Counted from the stretch's first letter, positions 1 to 11,673 are shown. The stretch is 64,000 nt of DNA from Candidatus Peregrinibacteria bacterium (GCA_018655275.1 JABIJZ010000003.1:1-64000), one strand, 5' to 3'. A program made the numbers and translations. The notes: generated from the sequence alone by a model not told the origin.

Positions 1-78
1 GCGGGTTTGGTTGTCTTGTTTCTCATTGTCGGCTTTTTGGGGTGGCTAGTCAAATTCGGCGTGAAATTTGTGGTGTAA
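1..78 (+). CDS. C-terminal end of a membrane protein (partial)
   Basis: An open frame runs from the window edge to a TAA at 76-78 and encodes 25 residues. They are almost entirely hydrophobic (leucine, valine, phenylalanine, with one Trp and two Lys), so they look like a C-terminal transmembrane helix or tail anchor. The start lies outside the window, so the family cannot be named. It is convergent with glmS. Confidence 0.5.
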   Translation, partial: AGLVVLFLIVGFLGWLVKFGVKFVV

Positions 79-95
79 TTTTACAGGTTTGGGTT

Positions 96-109
96 TCACC
101 ACGTGGTGA
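96..109. repeat. 14-bp perfect palindrome between convergent genes
   Basis: TCACCACGTGGTGA is a perfect palindrome lying between the end of the partial plus-strand gene and the end of glmS. It could form a short G/C-rich hairpin in transcripts from both sides and act as a weak bidirectional terminator, but no T-tract follows directly. Protein binding is the alternative. Confidence 0.3.
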
Positions 110-184
110 CTTTCTCAGATTAGAAGTTCTTTTTTGACGAAAAATCTGTCAAGCAGGGAGGTTCGAAGTGGTTTATAGTTTCTC

Positions 185-1993
185 CTACTTCACCGTCACA
201 CTTTTCGCAAGGTTTCTTGGCATGTCTGGGTCGTTTTTGCGGAGGATTGCGAGTTGGTATGCGAGGAGCTGGATTGGAATGATATTTACGATAGGGGATG
301 CGTGTGAGACGTCTGGAACCCTGATCCAGTAGTCGAAGACTTCGTTGTTTTCTGGGGCAACTCCTATGATGTATGCGCCTCGAGCTTTGAGTTCGATTGC
401 ATTTGATATGATTTCGTTTTTGGTTTCGTCGTTTGCGACGATTGCTATACATGGGGTTCCTTCTGAGATCAATGCTATTGGGCCGTGTTTCAATTCTCCT
501 CCTGCGAATCCTTCTGCGTGAATGTATGAAACTTCTTGGATTTTGATTGCGCCTTCGAGTGCGATAGGGTAGTTGAGGCCACGACCGATCAAGTACATTG
601 ATTCAACATCCTTGATTTTTTCGGCCAATTCCATTATGTGGTCTTCGTATCTTGGATTCAACATGTCGTTGATTTGGCTTGCCGTGTCTATGAGAAGTTT
701 TTTGCCTTTCTCAATGCCTCCGTCACATGCGTATGCGAGTAGGGTCAAGATTGCGATTTGTGCTGTTGTGGCTTTTGTTGAGACTACTGCTTTTTCTAGA
801 CCTGCTTTGATTGGGATGACGATGTCTGATACTCGTGCCATTGTTGAGGACTCAACGTTTACTAGGGACATTACTTTGGCTCCTTTTTCTTTTGCTGTTT
901 CTATTGCTTCCATTGTGTCTGCTGTTTCTCCTGATTGTGATATTGCCAGGAGTAAAGATTTATTTGTGATGAAGTTTTTGTAGTTTGAAAACTCTGATCC
1001 GAATGTTGAGTTTACGTGTTTTTTTGAAATTTCTGCGAATAAATATTCACCGACCATTGCGACTTTCCCTGTGGTTCCGCATCCGATGAAGTATGTTCCA
1101 AATGCCGATTGAATGGCTTTTGCAGCTTCGCGAATTACTTCTGGATCTTGGTTGACGGCTTTTGTGAGTGTATCTTTTTGGTCCATTATCTCTTTTATGA
1201 GGAAATGGGGGTGGTTTCCTTTTTCTGCTGTTTCTGGCTTTAGGTCGATTTCGATCAAACGTTTTTCGATTGTGGCTCCTGTTAGCATGTCGAAGAAATC
1301 GATTTTGTTGTTTTCGATTACGGCAATTTGGTTGTCGTCTAGGTACATGACTTGGTTTGTGTGTTCTATGAAGGCTGGTAGATCTGAGGCGATGTAGTAC
1401 TCGTCTTTGCCTTTTCCTATGATGAGAGGTGATCCGCGTCTTGCTGCGACTATTGTATTTTCTTTTTCGCAAATAACTACGATTGCATATCTGCCTTCCA
1501 TTTCTTCGGTTGCTTTTTGGACCGCTTCTTTGAGTGAATTGTTTTCTAAGTGTTTTTCTATTAAATGTGCGATGACTTCGGTGTCTGTATCTGATTGAAA
1601 TTTGTGGCCGTCTTTTTTGAGACGTTTTTTTATTTCGGTATAGTTTTCTACGATCCCGTTGTGGACGATTACTACTTCTTCGTTGTTACCTGAGTGTGGG
1701 TGAGCGTTTTTCTCTGAAATTCCGCCGTGTGTTGCCCAACGTGTGTGAGCTATTGCTGTGAATAGGTTTTGTTCAGTTTCCCCTAGAGATAATTCGCTTT
1801 CACCTGGTTTCGAAAGATCTTTGGGATCAAACTCACTGATCTTACCGATTTCTTTGTGTATGTTTACTTTGTTGTGTTTTTTGTAGGCGATTCCCCAGCT
1901 GTCGTACCCTCGGTATTCAAGTTTTTTCAGACCCTCTATTACTAATTCTGGTGCGTTGTGTTTGTTGCCGATATAAGCGAATATTCCACACAT
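185..1993 (-). CDS. glmS: Glutamine-fructose-6-phosphate aminotransferase (isomerizing)
   Basis: Makes glucosamine-6-phosphate from fructose-6-phosphate and glutamine, the entry step to UDP-GlcNAc and peptidoglycan. The 602-aa length is normal. The protein starts MCGIFAYIG, placing the N-terminal nucleophile Cys2 of the class II glutamine amidotransferase domain. LEYRGYDSWGI and the THGG/HNG region follow. Two SIS isomerase domains occupy the second half, with the GGELKHGPIAL segment and the family-typical ending PRNLAKSVTV. The upstream minus-strand region (1994-2084) has a TAGAAT-like -10 but no convincing -35. No glmS ribozyme was recognised there. It pairs functionally with wecB in the window, which uses UDP-GlcNAc. 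Confidence 0.97.
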   Translation of the reverse strand: MCGIFAYIGNKHNAPELVIEGLKKLEYRGYDSWGIAYKKHNKVNIHKEIGKISEFDPKDLSKPGESELSLGETEQNLFTAIAHTRWATHGGISEKNAHPHSGNNEEVVIVHNGIVENYTEIKKRLKKDGHKFQSDTDTEVIAHLIEKHLENNSLKEAVQKATEEMEGRYAIVVICEKENTIVAARRGSPLIIGKGKDEYYIASDLPAFIEHTNQVMYLDDNQIAVIENNKIDFFDMLTGATIEKRLIEIDLKPETAEKGNHPHFLIKEIMDQKDTLTKAVNQDPEVIREAAKAIQSAFGTYFIGCGTTGKVAMVGEYLFAEISKKHVNSTFGSEFSNYKNFITNKSLLLAISQSGETADTMEAIETAKEKGAKVMSLVNVESSTMARVSDIVIPIKAGLEKAVVSTKATTAQIAILTLLAYACDGGIEKGKKLLIDTASQINDMLNPRYEDHIMELAEKIKDVESMYLIGRGLNYPIALEGAIKIQEVSYIHAEGFAGGELKHGPIALISEGTPCIAIVANDETKNEIISNAIELKARGAYIIGVAPENNEVFDYWIRVPDVSHASPIVNIIPIQLLAYQLAILRKNDPDMPRNLAKSVTVK

Positions 1994-2084
1994 AGTTTTT
2001 TGATTATTTAGGTTTAAATACGCGGGTTATTCTAGTTGAAAAGCTGGGTGGTAGGAAGGAGTATAGATTGACAACGTAGAGTTG

Positions 2085-3119
2085 TTATTTTTTTGTTTTT
2101 GTGAGGTTCTTGAGGCCTGTTTTTGTGACCAGGGCCATGTCTTCGATTCTGATTCCGAATTTGTCTGGGAGGTAGATGCCGGGCTCTATGGTAATGATCA
2201 TTCCTGGCTTGATTTTGTTTTTTCCTTTGTCGGATAGGCTAGGGGATTCGTGGATTTGAAGACCAACTCCATGGCCTGTGCCGTGGCCGAAGGTTTCTGC
2301 GTATCCTGCTTTTTTTATGGTGTCTCGCGCTAGTGAATCAATTTTTTGTTCAACAAACCCGTTATGAGCGTTTTTCAAAACGTTTTCTTGGGCTTTGAGC
2401 ACTGTGTTGTAGACTTCTTTTTGAAGTTTTGTTGGTGGTTGTGTGAAGATGATTCTGGTCATGTCGGAGCAGTATCCTTTGTACTTCATGCCCATGTCTA
2501 TGAGGATGAGGTCGCCTTTTTTTAACCTGGTGGTGGTGGGTTTGTGGTGAGGGATTGCTGAATTTTTTCCGAATGCGACGATGGGGTCAAATGATACGTC
2601 GTCTGCTCCAAGTTCGTGGGCTAGACGTTTGATCTCCCATGCGATGTCTATTTCGCGAAGGGCTCTGGCCTTCTGTTTGTGTATAAATTTTTTGATCAGC
2701 TCGAAGACTTGCTCATTTATGCGTTGGCTCTTTGTTATTAGTTTGATTTCTGCAGGTGTTTTGATTGCGCGGAGAGATTCTATTTTTCCGGACATGTCTT
2801 CGAATTTTATTTTTGGGCTGATGCTCTTGTATTTTTTGAGTTGGTTTACGGTGAGGTTGTTGCCTTCGAAACCTATGGATTTTATCCGAAGTTTGCGGAG
2901 GATTTTTTGCCATTCTTTTTTGAGGTCTGCTGGGCTTCGCCAAAGTCTTGTGATGTCGACGACCTCAACGTTTTTTGGGACGGTGTATTTTGCGCGTTCG
3001 ATGTATCGGGAATCGGTGAAAAGGATCTTGTGGCTTTTTGTGATTAGCATGAATCCGTTTGATCCATTGAATCCACAAAGGTACTCAATATTGGTTTTAT
3101 CTGTGATTAAGCAGTTCAT
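2085..3119 (-). CDS. pepP: M24 family Xaa-Pro aminopeptidase
   Basis: Cytosolic dinuclear-metal peptidase that removes N-terminal residues before proline. The 344-aa protein has an N-terminal creatinase-like domain and a C-terminal pita-bread domain. The five metal ligands are visible: Asp208 (LILIDMG), Asp219 (YCSDMTR), His283 (HGTGHGVG), Glu312 (ITIEPGIY) and Glu326 (IRIEDM). The size fits short bacterial PepP/PepQ-like enzymes, so the symbol is by family and a prolidase (PepQ) role is not excluded. Its start lies inside the 3' end of pgi (23-bp overlap), so it is the last gene of the tgt-ruvA-pgi-pepP run. Confidence 0.88.
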   Translation of the reverse strand: MNCLITDKTNIEYLCGFNGSNGFMLITKSHKILFTDSRYIERAKYTVPKNVEVVDITRLWRSPADLKKEWQKILRKLRIKSIGFEGNNLTVNQLKKYKSISPKIKFEDMSGKIESLRAIKTPAEIKLITKSQRINEQVFELIKKFIHKQKARALREIDIAWEIKRLAHELGADDVSFDPIVAFGKNSAIPHHKPTTTRLKKGDLILIDMGMKYKGYCSDMTRIIFTQPPTKLQKEVYNTVLKAQENVLKNAHNGFVEQKIDSLARDTIKKAGYAETFGHGTGHGVGLQIHESPSLSDKGKNKIKPGMIITIEPGIYLPDKFGIRIEDMALVTKTGLKNLTKTKK

Positions 3120-4276
3120 TTGTTTTCTTTTTACCGAGTTCTACGGCTGGCTGATTGAAAGGATTGATTTTGAGCATTTCTCCTGTTAATGCTACTGCAA
3201 TTTCGAATGTTTGGATTAGTTCTCCGATTGATTCTTCAGAAATTTTGTCGAGTGTGAGGGTGACTGTTGGAATGTTTTTTTGGTCGAGGGCTTTCCGTGT
3301 TCCTTCTTTTTGTGCTTTGAGAACTTTTGAAAAATTTTGGTTGTTTACTTTGTAGTCGTTGGCTCTTTTTTCTACTTCAAAGAATGTAACCCATTTGTCT
3401 TTTGGGCCGTCGAGCAGGAGTTGTAGGGTCGAATGTTGGTCTGATGGGCCGATGAGTCCGACTGGTAGTGGGCCTGTTTTTGAGTTTTTGCCTAAACTTT
3501 CTGCGATGAGTTGAATTGCCCATTTATTGAAGAATTCGAATCCGTTTATGTATGGGAATAGGATTGTTGAAGTTTTTTTCTTCTCTTTGTACATGTGATA
3601 TTGAAGAGCGGCTAATCTTTCGGCTGTAGCGAAGGTGTTAGCTTTTTTTGCACCTTGGAGTAGTTTCTTTGGGTCTATGCCCATTAGAAGTGAAGGTGTT
3701 AGCCCTGCTGCGGTTAGAATTGAGTATCTGCCTCCTACAAATTTTGGGATTTCATATAATGTCAAATTGTCTTTGATTGCGTATTTGTGAAGAAGTCCGG
3801 ATGGATTTTGTGTGATTATTGCGATGTGTTTTTGCCATTTTGGGCCGAACCATTTTCGTGCGCCTTTGTATACCAATGCGAACAATGTTGATGTTTCGAG
3901 AGTGTTGCCTGATTTTGAAACGAATATAAACAGGCTTTTCTTTTTGTCCAAAACTGGCTCGAGTGATTTGATGAAGCTTGGGTCCAATGTGTCGATGAAG
4001 TGGAATCTTGGTTTTGCTGTGAGGTTGTGGTTTGGGCCCTTGAATATGTTGAATATCATTTGGGTGCCCAGGATTGAGCCGCCCATGCCGATCACGACGA
4101 TGTCTGAATATTTGGCTTTGAGTGGGGTTGTTGTTTTTATTAGTTCGCTGAGGTCTTGGTCTGGTAGATCGAGGAATTCTGAGTATTTTCTTTTTTTGAG
4201 GCTGATTCGCGCTTTCTTGAGTTTGTTCTGATGTTGCTTGTGGATCTTTGCTATTTTGACGTTTGTGGAAGAGAGT

Positions 4277-4284
<8 letters not shown>
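3097..4284 (-). CDS. pgi: Glucose-6-phosphate isomerase (short form)
   Basis: Interconverts glucose-6-phosphate and fructose-6-phosphate, feeding the GlmS substrate pool. At 395 aa it is clearly shorter than the roughly 550-aa enterobacterial enzyme and resembles compact bacterial Pgi. Visible motifs are the SIS phosphate-binding segments VIGMGGSILGTQ and FVSKSGNTLETST, and the C-terminal NPFNQPAVELGKK signature. The start overlaps the end of ruvA by 8 bp and the 3' end overlaps pepP by 23 bp, indicating translational coupling. Confidence 0.95.
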
Positions 4285-6629
<2,345 letters not shown>

Positions 6630-6666
6630 TTTTTGTTTTTGTTTTTTTCAAAAAAGTTATCGTTTC

Positions 6667-6695
6667 ATTATACCACAACGAGGTGTTTTGGTCAA
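6667..6695 (-). promoter_or_regulatory. Strong sigma70-type promoter for the 5997-6629 gene / tgt operon
   Basis: On the minus strand TTGACC (6690-6695) is followed by exactly 17 nt and TATAAT (6667-6672), preceded by an extended -10 TG. Transcription would start near 6660, about 30 nt before the ATG at 6629. Confidence 0.75.
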
Positions 6696-6722
6696 TTCTG
6701 GAGGTCTGGATTTGAAAGGGGC

Positions 6723-7784
6723 CTAGCGGAGAAGGTGGTCGAGGAGGACTATTGCTGCCATGCTTTCTGCGACTGGGATTACTCGAGGTGCTAGGCATGC
6801 ATCGTGTCTGCCTGTGACTTCGATAGTGGTGTTTTTGCCTGAAGATGTTACTGTTTTTTGTTTTTTTGCGATGGATGGTGCAGGTTTGATGGCCAATGTC
6901 ATTACTATTGTGTTGCCATTTGAGATGCCGCCTAATATTCCGCCTGCGTTGTTTGAAAGGTAGGCGATTTCGCCTTTGGTTGCTTCCATTTCGTCGTTGT
7001 TTTCTGATCCGGTCATTAAGCTGCTTGAGAAGCCACTTCCTATTTCGAAGCCTTTTGTTGCGCCTATGGACATCATTGCTTTGGCCATGTCTGCATCGAG
7101 TTTGTCGAAAACCGGTTCTCCCAATCCTACTGGTGGATTCTCTATTATGATTTCGATAATTGAACCTGTTGAATCTTTGTCTTTTCGAGTTTTTTCTACG
7201 AATTTGTACATTTCTGTGGCAGCTTTTTTGTCTGCGCAGCGTAGTGGATTTTTTTCTATTTCAGATTTTGTGAATTTTGTTGCGAAAACTTCTCCAACTT
7301 GAACTGTATGTCCGAATATCTTTGTGTTTTTTGTGGCTGGATGGAGTGTTAGTACTTTTTTTGCGACTGCGCCTGCTATTACTCGGCAAAGAGTTTCTCG
7401 TCCTGAACTTCGTCCGCCACCTCTGTGATCTCTGATTCCGTATTTGAGATCGTATGTGAGGTCGGCGTGTCCTGGGCGATATATGTTTTTTATTTTGCTA
7501 TAATCTTTTGATTTTGAGTCTTTGTTATATACAACGATTGAGATTGAGGCTCCTGTTGTTTTCCCTTCGAAAACTCCTGACAAAATCTCGACTTTGTCTT
7601 CTTCTTTTCTTGTTGTTGAAATTTTTGGGTCTTGTGGTTTTCTTCGGTCAACTTCTTTTTGGATATCTTCGTTTGACAGGGGAATGCCAGCGGGACATCC
7701 GTCTATGACTGTGCCCAAAGCAACACCATGAGATTCTCCCCATGTTGTAACGCGAAATGCAGTTCCAAAGGTGTTTCCTGCCAT
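6723..7784 (-). CDS. aroC: Chorismate synthase
   Basis: Catalyses the last common step of aromatic biosynthesis, EPSP to chorismate, with reduced FMN. The 353-aa length is standard. Family signatures are the N-terminal FGTAFRVTTWGESHG, the basic GIRDHRGGGRSSGRET segment, and the C-terminal GRHDACLAPRVIPVAESM. It is separated from the main aro operon (29542-34498) and lies just downstream of rpmE. The 30-bp gap suggests co-transcription with rpmE, so it may escape the aromatic attenuator described at 34622-34776. Confidence 0.97.
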   Translation of the reverse strand: MAGNTFGTAFRVTTWGESHGVALGTVIDGCPAGIPLSNEDIQKEVDRRKPQDPKISTTRKEEDKVEILSGVFEGKTTGASISIVVYNKDSKSKDYSKIKNIYRPGHADLTYDLKYGIRDHRGGGRSSGRETLCRVIAGAVAKKVLTLHPATKNTKIFGHTVQVGEVFATKFTKSEIEKNPLRCADKKAATEMYKFVEKTRKDKDSTGSIIEIIIENPPVGLGEPVFDKLDADMAKAMMSIGATKGFEIGSGFSSSLMTGSENNDEMEATKGEIAYLSNNAGGILGGISNGNTIVMTLAIKPAPSIAKKQKTVTSSGKNTTIEVTGRHDACLAPRVIPVAESMAAIVLLDHLLR

Positions 7785-7814
7785 TTTATATTGAAGTTAT
7801 TTGAAGGTTTGTGC

Positions 7815-8207
7815 TTACGCAGCTTCTTTTAGCTCTTCTTCTGGAGTTTCTTCTTCGGCTGGAGTCTCCTCTTCGACTTCTGGAGCCTCTTCTTCGGTCT
7901 TTGCTTCTTCCTCGACTGCTGGAGTTTCCTCAACGACTGGAGTTTCTTCAGTTGTTGTTTCCTCCTCAGTGTCTTCGTCTTTTTTGGCTGCTGCCTTTTT
8001 TTCTTCGGCTTTAGCTTGTTTTGCACGGAATTTGTCGACTCTACCTGCTGTATCTACCAATTTTTGTTTACCGGTAAAGAATGGATGACAATTTGAACAA
8101 ATTTCAGTAGTGATACTGTCTTTTGTTGAGCCAACCATGAATGTTGCGCCGCAGGCGCATGTGGCTACTACTTGTCCGTTGTATTGTGGGTGAATGTCTT
8201 TTTTCAT
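7815..8207 (-). CDS. rpmE: Ribosomal protein bL31 with long acidic C-terminal tail
   Basis: Large-subunit protein that bridges the 50S central protuberance and the 30S head. The first ~65 residues are a complete zinc-type bL31 with Cys17, Cys19, Cys37 and Cys40 and the [13 protein letters not shown] signature. Usual bL31 is about 70-90 aa, whereas this frame continues to 130 aa. After a short Lys/Ala linker the tail is almost only Glu, Thr, Pro, Val and Ala in imperfect Glu-rich repeats. The repetitive DNA is in frame and ends in a normal stop. A candidate promoter lies at 8243-8272. Confidence 0.95.
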   Translation of the reverse strand: MKKDIHPQYNGQVVATCACGATFMVGSTKDSITTEICSNCHPFFTGKQKLVDTAGRVDKFRAKQAKAEEKKAAAKKDEDTEEETTTEETPVVEETPAVEEEAKTEEEAPEVEEETPAEEETPEEELKEAA

Positions 8208-8242
8208 TTTATTCTCGATTCAAAAAATTTGCCCTCGAAATA

Positions 8243-8272
8243 TACTTAAATAACTGATGGAATGCAAGTCAA
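8243..8272 (-). promoter_or_regulatory. Candidate rpmE promoter
   Basis: Minus-strand TTGACT (8267-8272) is followed by an 18-nt spacer and TAAGTA (8243-8248). The -35 overlaps the stop codon of the upstream glycosyltransferase gene. The -10 is a weak match. Confidence 0.35.
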
Positions 8273-9336
8273 TTTCTATAGCTTTTATAGATAAGAGCTA
8301 CTTTTTTGCCGAAATTCTCTAGGCTTAGGTGTCTTTTTGAATACTGGATTGCGTTGTGGGAGAGGATTTGCGCCATTTTTGGGCTGCTGATTATTTTTAT
8401 CATTTCTTTGGCGTCTCTGTCTTTGTCGTAATTTGTACTTATGTATCCTGCTTTTGTGCTTCTTAACAGTTTTTCGGCTGCTTTGCCTCCTGTTCCGAAT
8501 ACTGGGAGACCTTGTGTGAGGTATGTGAGGAGTTTGGTTGGGATTGCGTAATCTAGGGATTTATCCAGATTTAGGGAAACTATTCCGCAGCTATAGTTTT
8601 TTAGTAGGTCTGGGATTTTTTCTTGTGGGATTGGGTCTAGGAATTTGATTTTGTCTTCGACTTGGAGTTTATTTTTGGTTTCTTCGTTGAGGGCTCCGTT
8701 TCCAACTATGTCTAAGCGGATTTTGTTGTCTTTTTTTGCGGCTTTTTTGAAAACTTCTATTATGTAATCTAGGTTTTGGAGAGGGCCGTAATTTCCTATG
8801 TATATGAATTTTTTGTTGTTTGTGAGTTGGACTTCTTTGATATCATTTTCTCTGGCTATACCTGTTATTATTGTTGTGTTGTGAATGTATTTTGGGATGT
8901 AGTTTGTGAGTAATGGTGAGGTCAGGATCAAATGAGATGAGTTTCTATACACTAAGTTGTCGAGTCTTTTCAATAATTTGAAATGCAGACTGGTGTGGGG
9001 GATGTTGCGTTCTACTGCCATGTTTTCTGCGTATGGATCTCCTATGTCGACGATGTAGGGGAGTCGGAGGATTTTTTTTGCGAATACTGCTATGAGACCC
9101 ACATATGATGGGGGAGTCACGACGTGTAATAGATCGATTTTCCTTCTGTTAATGAGTATTCTGAAAAAAGATTGGATGAGGATGCCTAAGGTATCTTTTT
9201 TGGACTTTTTGTTTGTGAATTTGGGAAGGATGAAGTTGATGTCCAATCCTTCTGTGCTATCTATGAAGCTTTTCAGTCTTGCGTGTGGACCTAGGGAATA
9301 TTTTGGGTTGTGGATTGTTAGTACGTAGATATTCAT
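8269..9336 (-). CDS. Glycosyltransferase family 4-like protein
   Basis: Predicted GT-B fold sugar transferase for surface polysaccharide. The open frame extends to 9393, but the ATG at 9334-9336 gives the family-like N-terminus MNIYVLTIHNPKY and makes an ATGA overlap with the wecB stop, so I use that start (355 aa). Features are an N-terminal acceptor domain (LLHVVTPPSYVGLIAV), a middle linker, and a C-terminal nucleotide-sugar domain with IYIGNYGPLQNLDYIIEVF and a PTKLLTYLTQGLPVFGTG segment typical of GT4. The acceptor and donor are not predictable. Confidence 0.85.
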   Translation of the reverse strand: MNIYVLTIHNPKYSLGPHARLKSFIDSTEGLDINFILPKFTNKKSKKDTLGILIQSFFRILINRRKIDLLHVVTPPSYVGLIAVFAKKILRLPYIVDIGDPYAENMAVERNIPHTSLHFKLLKRLDNLVYRNSSHLILTSPLLTNYIPKYIHNTTIITGIARENDIKEVQLTNNKKFIYIGNYGPLQNLDYIIEVFKKAAKKDNKIRLDIVGNGALNEETKNKLQVEDKIKFLDPIPQEKIPDLLKNYSCGIVSLNLDKSLDYAIPTKLLTYLTQGLPVFGTGGKAAEKLLRSTKAGYISTNYDKDRDAKEMIKIISSPKMAQILSHNAIQYSKRHLSLENFGKKVALIYKSYRN

Positions 9337-10403
9337 AGAAAAGTTTTCACTATTAATTCGCCTGTGTTTCCGTTTCCGAATGGGTTTTTCCAATCTATGT
9401 TTTTGTTCATTATGTTTTGAGATTCTTCTACGATTTTTTCTTTGTTTGTATCGGTGATGATGTTTCCGCCGACTTCAACTGTCTCAGGTCTTTCTGTGCT
9501 TTCTCGGAGTGTCAGGCATGGAGTTTGGAGGATGCACGCTTCTTCTTGGATGCCTCCTGAGTCTGTTAGGATTAATTTGGCGTTCTGGATCAAGGTGAGC
9601 ATGTCGAGATATCCTGTGGGCTCTATTGTTTTGATTGATTGTGGGATTTGTATGTTGAATTTCTCTATGTTCTTTTGGGTTCTTGGGTGAATTGGGAATA
9701 CTACGGGCAGGTTGTTTTTTGTACTAATTGTGTCTGTTGCTGTGAGAATGTCTTGAAGTTTGGTTTTGTTGTCGACGTTTTCTTCTCGGTGTGTTGTTAG
9801 GAGGATGTAGTTTTCAGGTTTGAAATCTAATTTTTTGAGGAGGTTGTCGGGTTTTTGTTTTGCGATTTCTAGATTTTGAAATGCTGCGTCGACGATTGTG
9901 TTTCCTACTATATGAATTTTTTCTTCTTCGATTCCTTCGTTTTTTAAGATTGTTTCTTGTTTTTTGGTTGGGGTGAAGCAGTAATCGCTGATGCGATCTG
10001 TCAGGATCCGGTTTGTTTCTTCCGGGATTTTTGTGTAGCTGCGGAGACCTGCTTCAACATGAGCAATGTTGATATGCATTTTTGAAGCTGCGAGTGATAC
10101 GGCGAGAACTGTGTTTGTGTCGCCTTGGACTATCAAAAGGTCTGGTTTTTCTTCTAAGAAGATTTTTTCGACTTCTATTAACATTTTTCCAGTCATATTT
10201 GCGTGGGTGCCAGAGCCTATGCCTAGATTGTATTTTGGTTTTGGTAGTTCGAGTTCTTGCAAGAAAATACTATCCATATTTTCGTCGTAGTGCTGGTTTG
10301 TATGGATGATAAAATAATCGGCGTTGAACTTTTCCAACGCCCGAATAACGGGAGAAAGTTTTATTATCTCAGGACGTGTCCCGAAGACTACTGCAATTTT
10401 CAT
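9333..10403 (-). CDS. wecB: UDP-N-acetylglucosamine 2-epimerase (non-hydrolysing)
   Basis: Converts UDP-GlcNAc to UDP-ManNAc for surface glycans. The 356-aa length fits. Recognisable segments are VVFGTRPEIIKLSPVI, the QHYDENM region, VQGDTNTVLA, HVEAGLRSY, PEETNRILTDRIS, TTHREENVD, and the C-terminal LTDSGGIQEEA and LRESTERPE. It is coupled by ATGA overlaps both to the upstream Ca-repeat protein (10400-10403) and to the downstream glycosyltransferase, so the three form a transcription unit for envelope assembly. Confidence 0.97.
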   Translation of the reverse strand: MKIAVVFGTRPEIIKLSPVIRALEKFNADYFIIHTNQHYDENMDSIFLQELELPKPKYNLGIGSGTHANMTGKMLIEVEKIFLEEKPDLLIVQGDTNTVLAVSLAASKMHINIAHVEAGLRSYTKIPEETNRILTDRISDYCFTPTKKQETILKNEGIEEEKIHIVGNTIVDAAFQNLEIAKQKPDNLLKKLDFKPENYILLTTHREENVDNKTKLQDILTATDTISTKNNLPVVFPIHPRTQKNIEKFNIQIPQSIKTIEPTGYLDMLTLIQNAKLILTDSGGIQEEACILQTPCLTLRESTERPETVEVGGNIITDTNKEKIVEESQNIMNKNIDWKNPFGNGNTGELIVKTFL

Positions 10404-11650
10404 TTACTCTTTTTAAAGAAATTTTTGACAGCTTTTGCTTTTTCTGGAACGAGGTATTTTTGTGCAATTATTATACCTAGAATGAAGGTTATAATTAGGA
10501 CTGCTACTTGTGTGTAAAGTCTTATGTTTACTACGTTTACTAGGAATTCGTTTGTGCGTTCTTCACCGTGATTGTCTTTAATTGTTAGGGCTAATTTGTG
10601 TGTACCCAGAGTTCTAAATTTATGATTTACTATTTGGCCTTCTTTGAGGTACTTGCCGTCAATTAGCCATTTGTAGCTGATTATTTCGCCGTCTTCGTCG
10701 AATGAATGTGAAGCGTCAAACGATGTTCTTTTGTTTATTGTGACTGTGTATGAGTTTTGGTCTGTTCGTACGATTGGTCCTTTGTTTAGTGGGTAATCGT
10801 CGTCGATGTCGAGGAAGCCATCGTTATCATCATCGATGTCTGTGTTGTTTCCTATGCCGTCTGCATCTGTGTCTTCCCATTCTTCGTTGTTTGTTGGGAA
10901 TGGGTCAGAGCCATCGTTTATGTTGTCACCGTCTGAATCTGGGTTTAGAGGGTCAGATCCGTTGTTTGTTTCGTCGTTGTCGCTCACTCCGTCATTGTCA
11001 TCGTCTGAATCTGATACATCGCCTGTTCCGTCACCATCTGTGTCTGTTGATTCGTTTGGATCTAGAGGAAGATCGTCGTGTTCGTCTGGAACTCCGTCGT
11101 TGTCTGCATCGTCGTCTGCGTTGTCTCCGACACCGTCTCCATCTGTGTCTGCTGATTCACTGTTGTCTAGTGGATATGTATCGTCGTCGTCGTTTACACC
11201 ATCGTTGTCATCATCGTCATCTTGATCGTTTGGTGTTCCATCGTGATCTGTATCTTGGTGAATGTAAATTACTTTAGTTATTGTGTTGTTTGCTGGATCA
11301 TCGTTTTCTTCGTTCCATGGAAGTACAGAAATCTTTATATTGTGAGAGCCCCATCCCGGTACCCAGTCTACAAATACATCGTCTGTTTTTGCTGAAAATA
11401 AAGATATCGGTTGATCTCCGTTGATTTGGTTTCCGTTGTCTTGGAATCTTACTACGCCTAGGAGGTCTGCCTCGGAATTGTTTGTTACTGATGCGTAGAT
11501 TCTGATTAAGTTTCCTTCTAGAAAACTGCTTGTTGAAAATCTTACGTTAGGTTCGTTTATGGACATGTCTCCTGTGAATGCGAAAACTGTTTGTGCAAAA
11601 AGCAGGGTTGATATGAAGGTGGTGAACAGTGCTAAAATCCCTTTTTTCAT
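10400..11650 (-). CDS. Secreted, membrane-anchored protein with thrombospondin type 3 calcium-binding repeats and PKD-like domain
   Basis: The preferred start is the Met at 11650 (MKKGILALF), which gives a classic signal peptide ending around FAF. The longer frame to 11671 only adds MLVKLPN. The 416-aa protein has an N-terminal Ig/CARDB-like domain, then about 160 residues of Asp/Asn-rich repeats of the DxDxDGxxD type (thrombospondin type 3, Ca-binding), and then a PKD-like domain (ASHSFDEDGEIISYKWLIDG). It ends in a transmembrane helix with a Lys-rich tail. The architecture indicates a rigid, calcium-stabilised surface stalk. The gene lies 23 bp after gyrA and is coupled to wecB. Confidence 0.85.
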   Translation of the reverse strand: MKKGILALFTTFISTLLFAQTVFAFTGDMSINEPNVRFSTSSFLEGNLIRIYASVTNNSEADLLGVVRFQDNGNQINGDQPISLFSAKTDDVFVDWVPGWGSHNIKISVLPWNEENDDPANNTITKVIYIHQDTDHDGTPNDQDDDDDNDGVNDDDDTYPLDNSESADTDGDGVGDNADDDADNDGVPDEHDDLPLDPNESTDTDGDGTGDVSDSDDDNDGVSDNDETNNGSDPLNPDSDGDNINDGSDPFPTNNEEWEDTDADGIGNNTDIDDDNDGFLDIDDDYPLNKGPIVRTDQNSYTVTINKRTSFDASHSFDEDGEIISYKWLIDGKYLKEGQIVNHKFRTLGTHKLALTIKDNHGEERTNEFLVNVVNIRLYTQVAVLIITFILGIIIAQKYLVPEKAKAVKNFFKKSK

Positions 11651-11673
11651 GTTTGGAAGTTTAACTAACAAAT

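Noticed and set aside
1994-2084. glmS ribozyme upstream of glmS
   Set aside because: The gap is under 100 nt and none of the ribozyme core elements could be recognised.
2071-2085. Terminator after the M24 peptidase gene (ACAAC/GTTGT hairpin)
   Set aside because: Stem of only 5 bp, A/T-rich, and no T-tract follows in the minus-strand direction.
7801-8088. Plus-strand Ser/Val-rich ORFs opposite rpmE
   Set aside because: Antisense reading of the Glu-rich bL31 tail; the minus-strand frame carries the recognisable zinc motif.
10750-11277. Long plus-strand ORFs opposite the calcium-repeat protein
   Set aside because: They are antisense shadows of Asp-rich repetitive codons, giving Ser- or Leu/Arg-rich nonsense.
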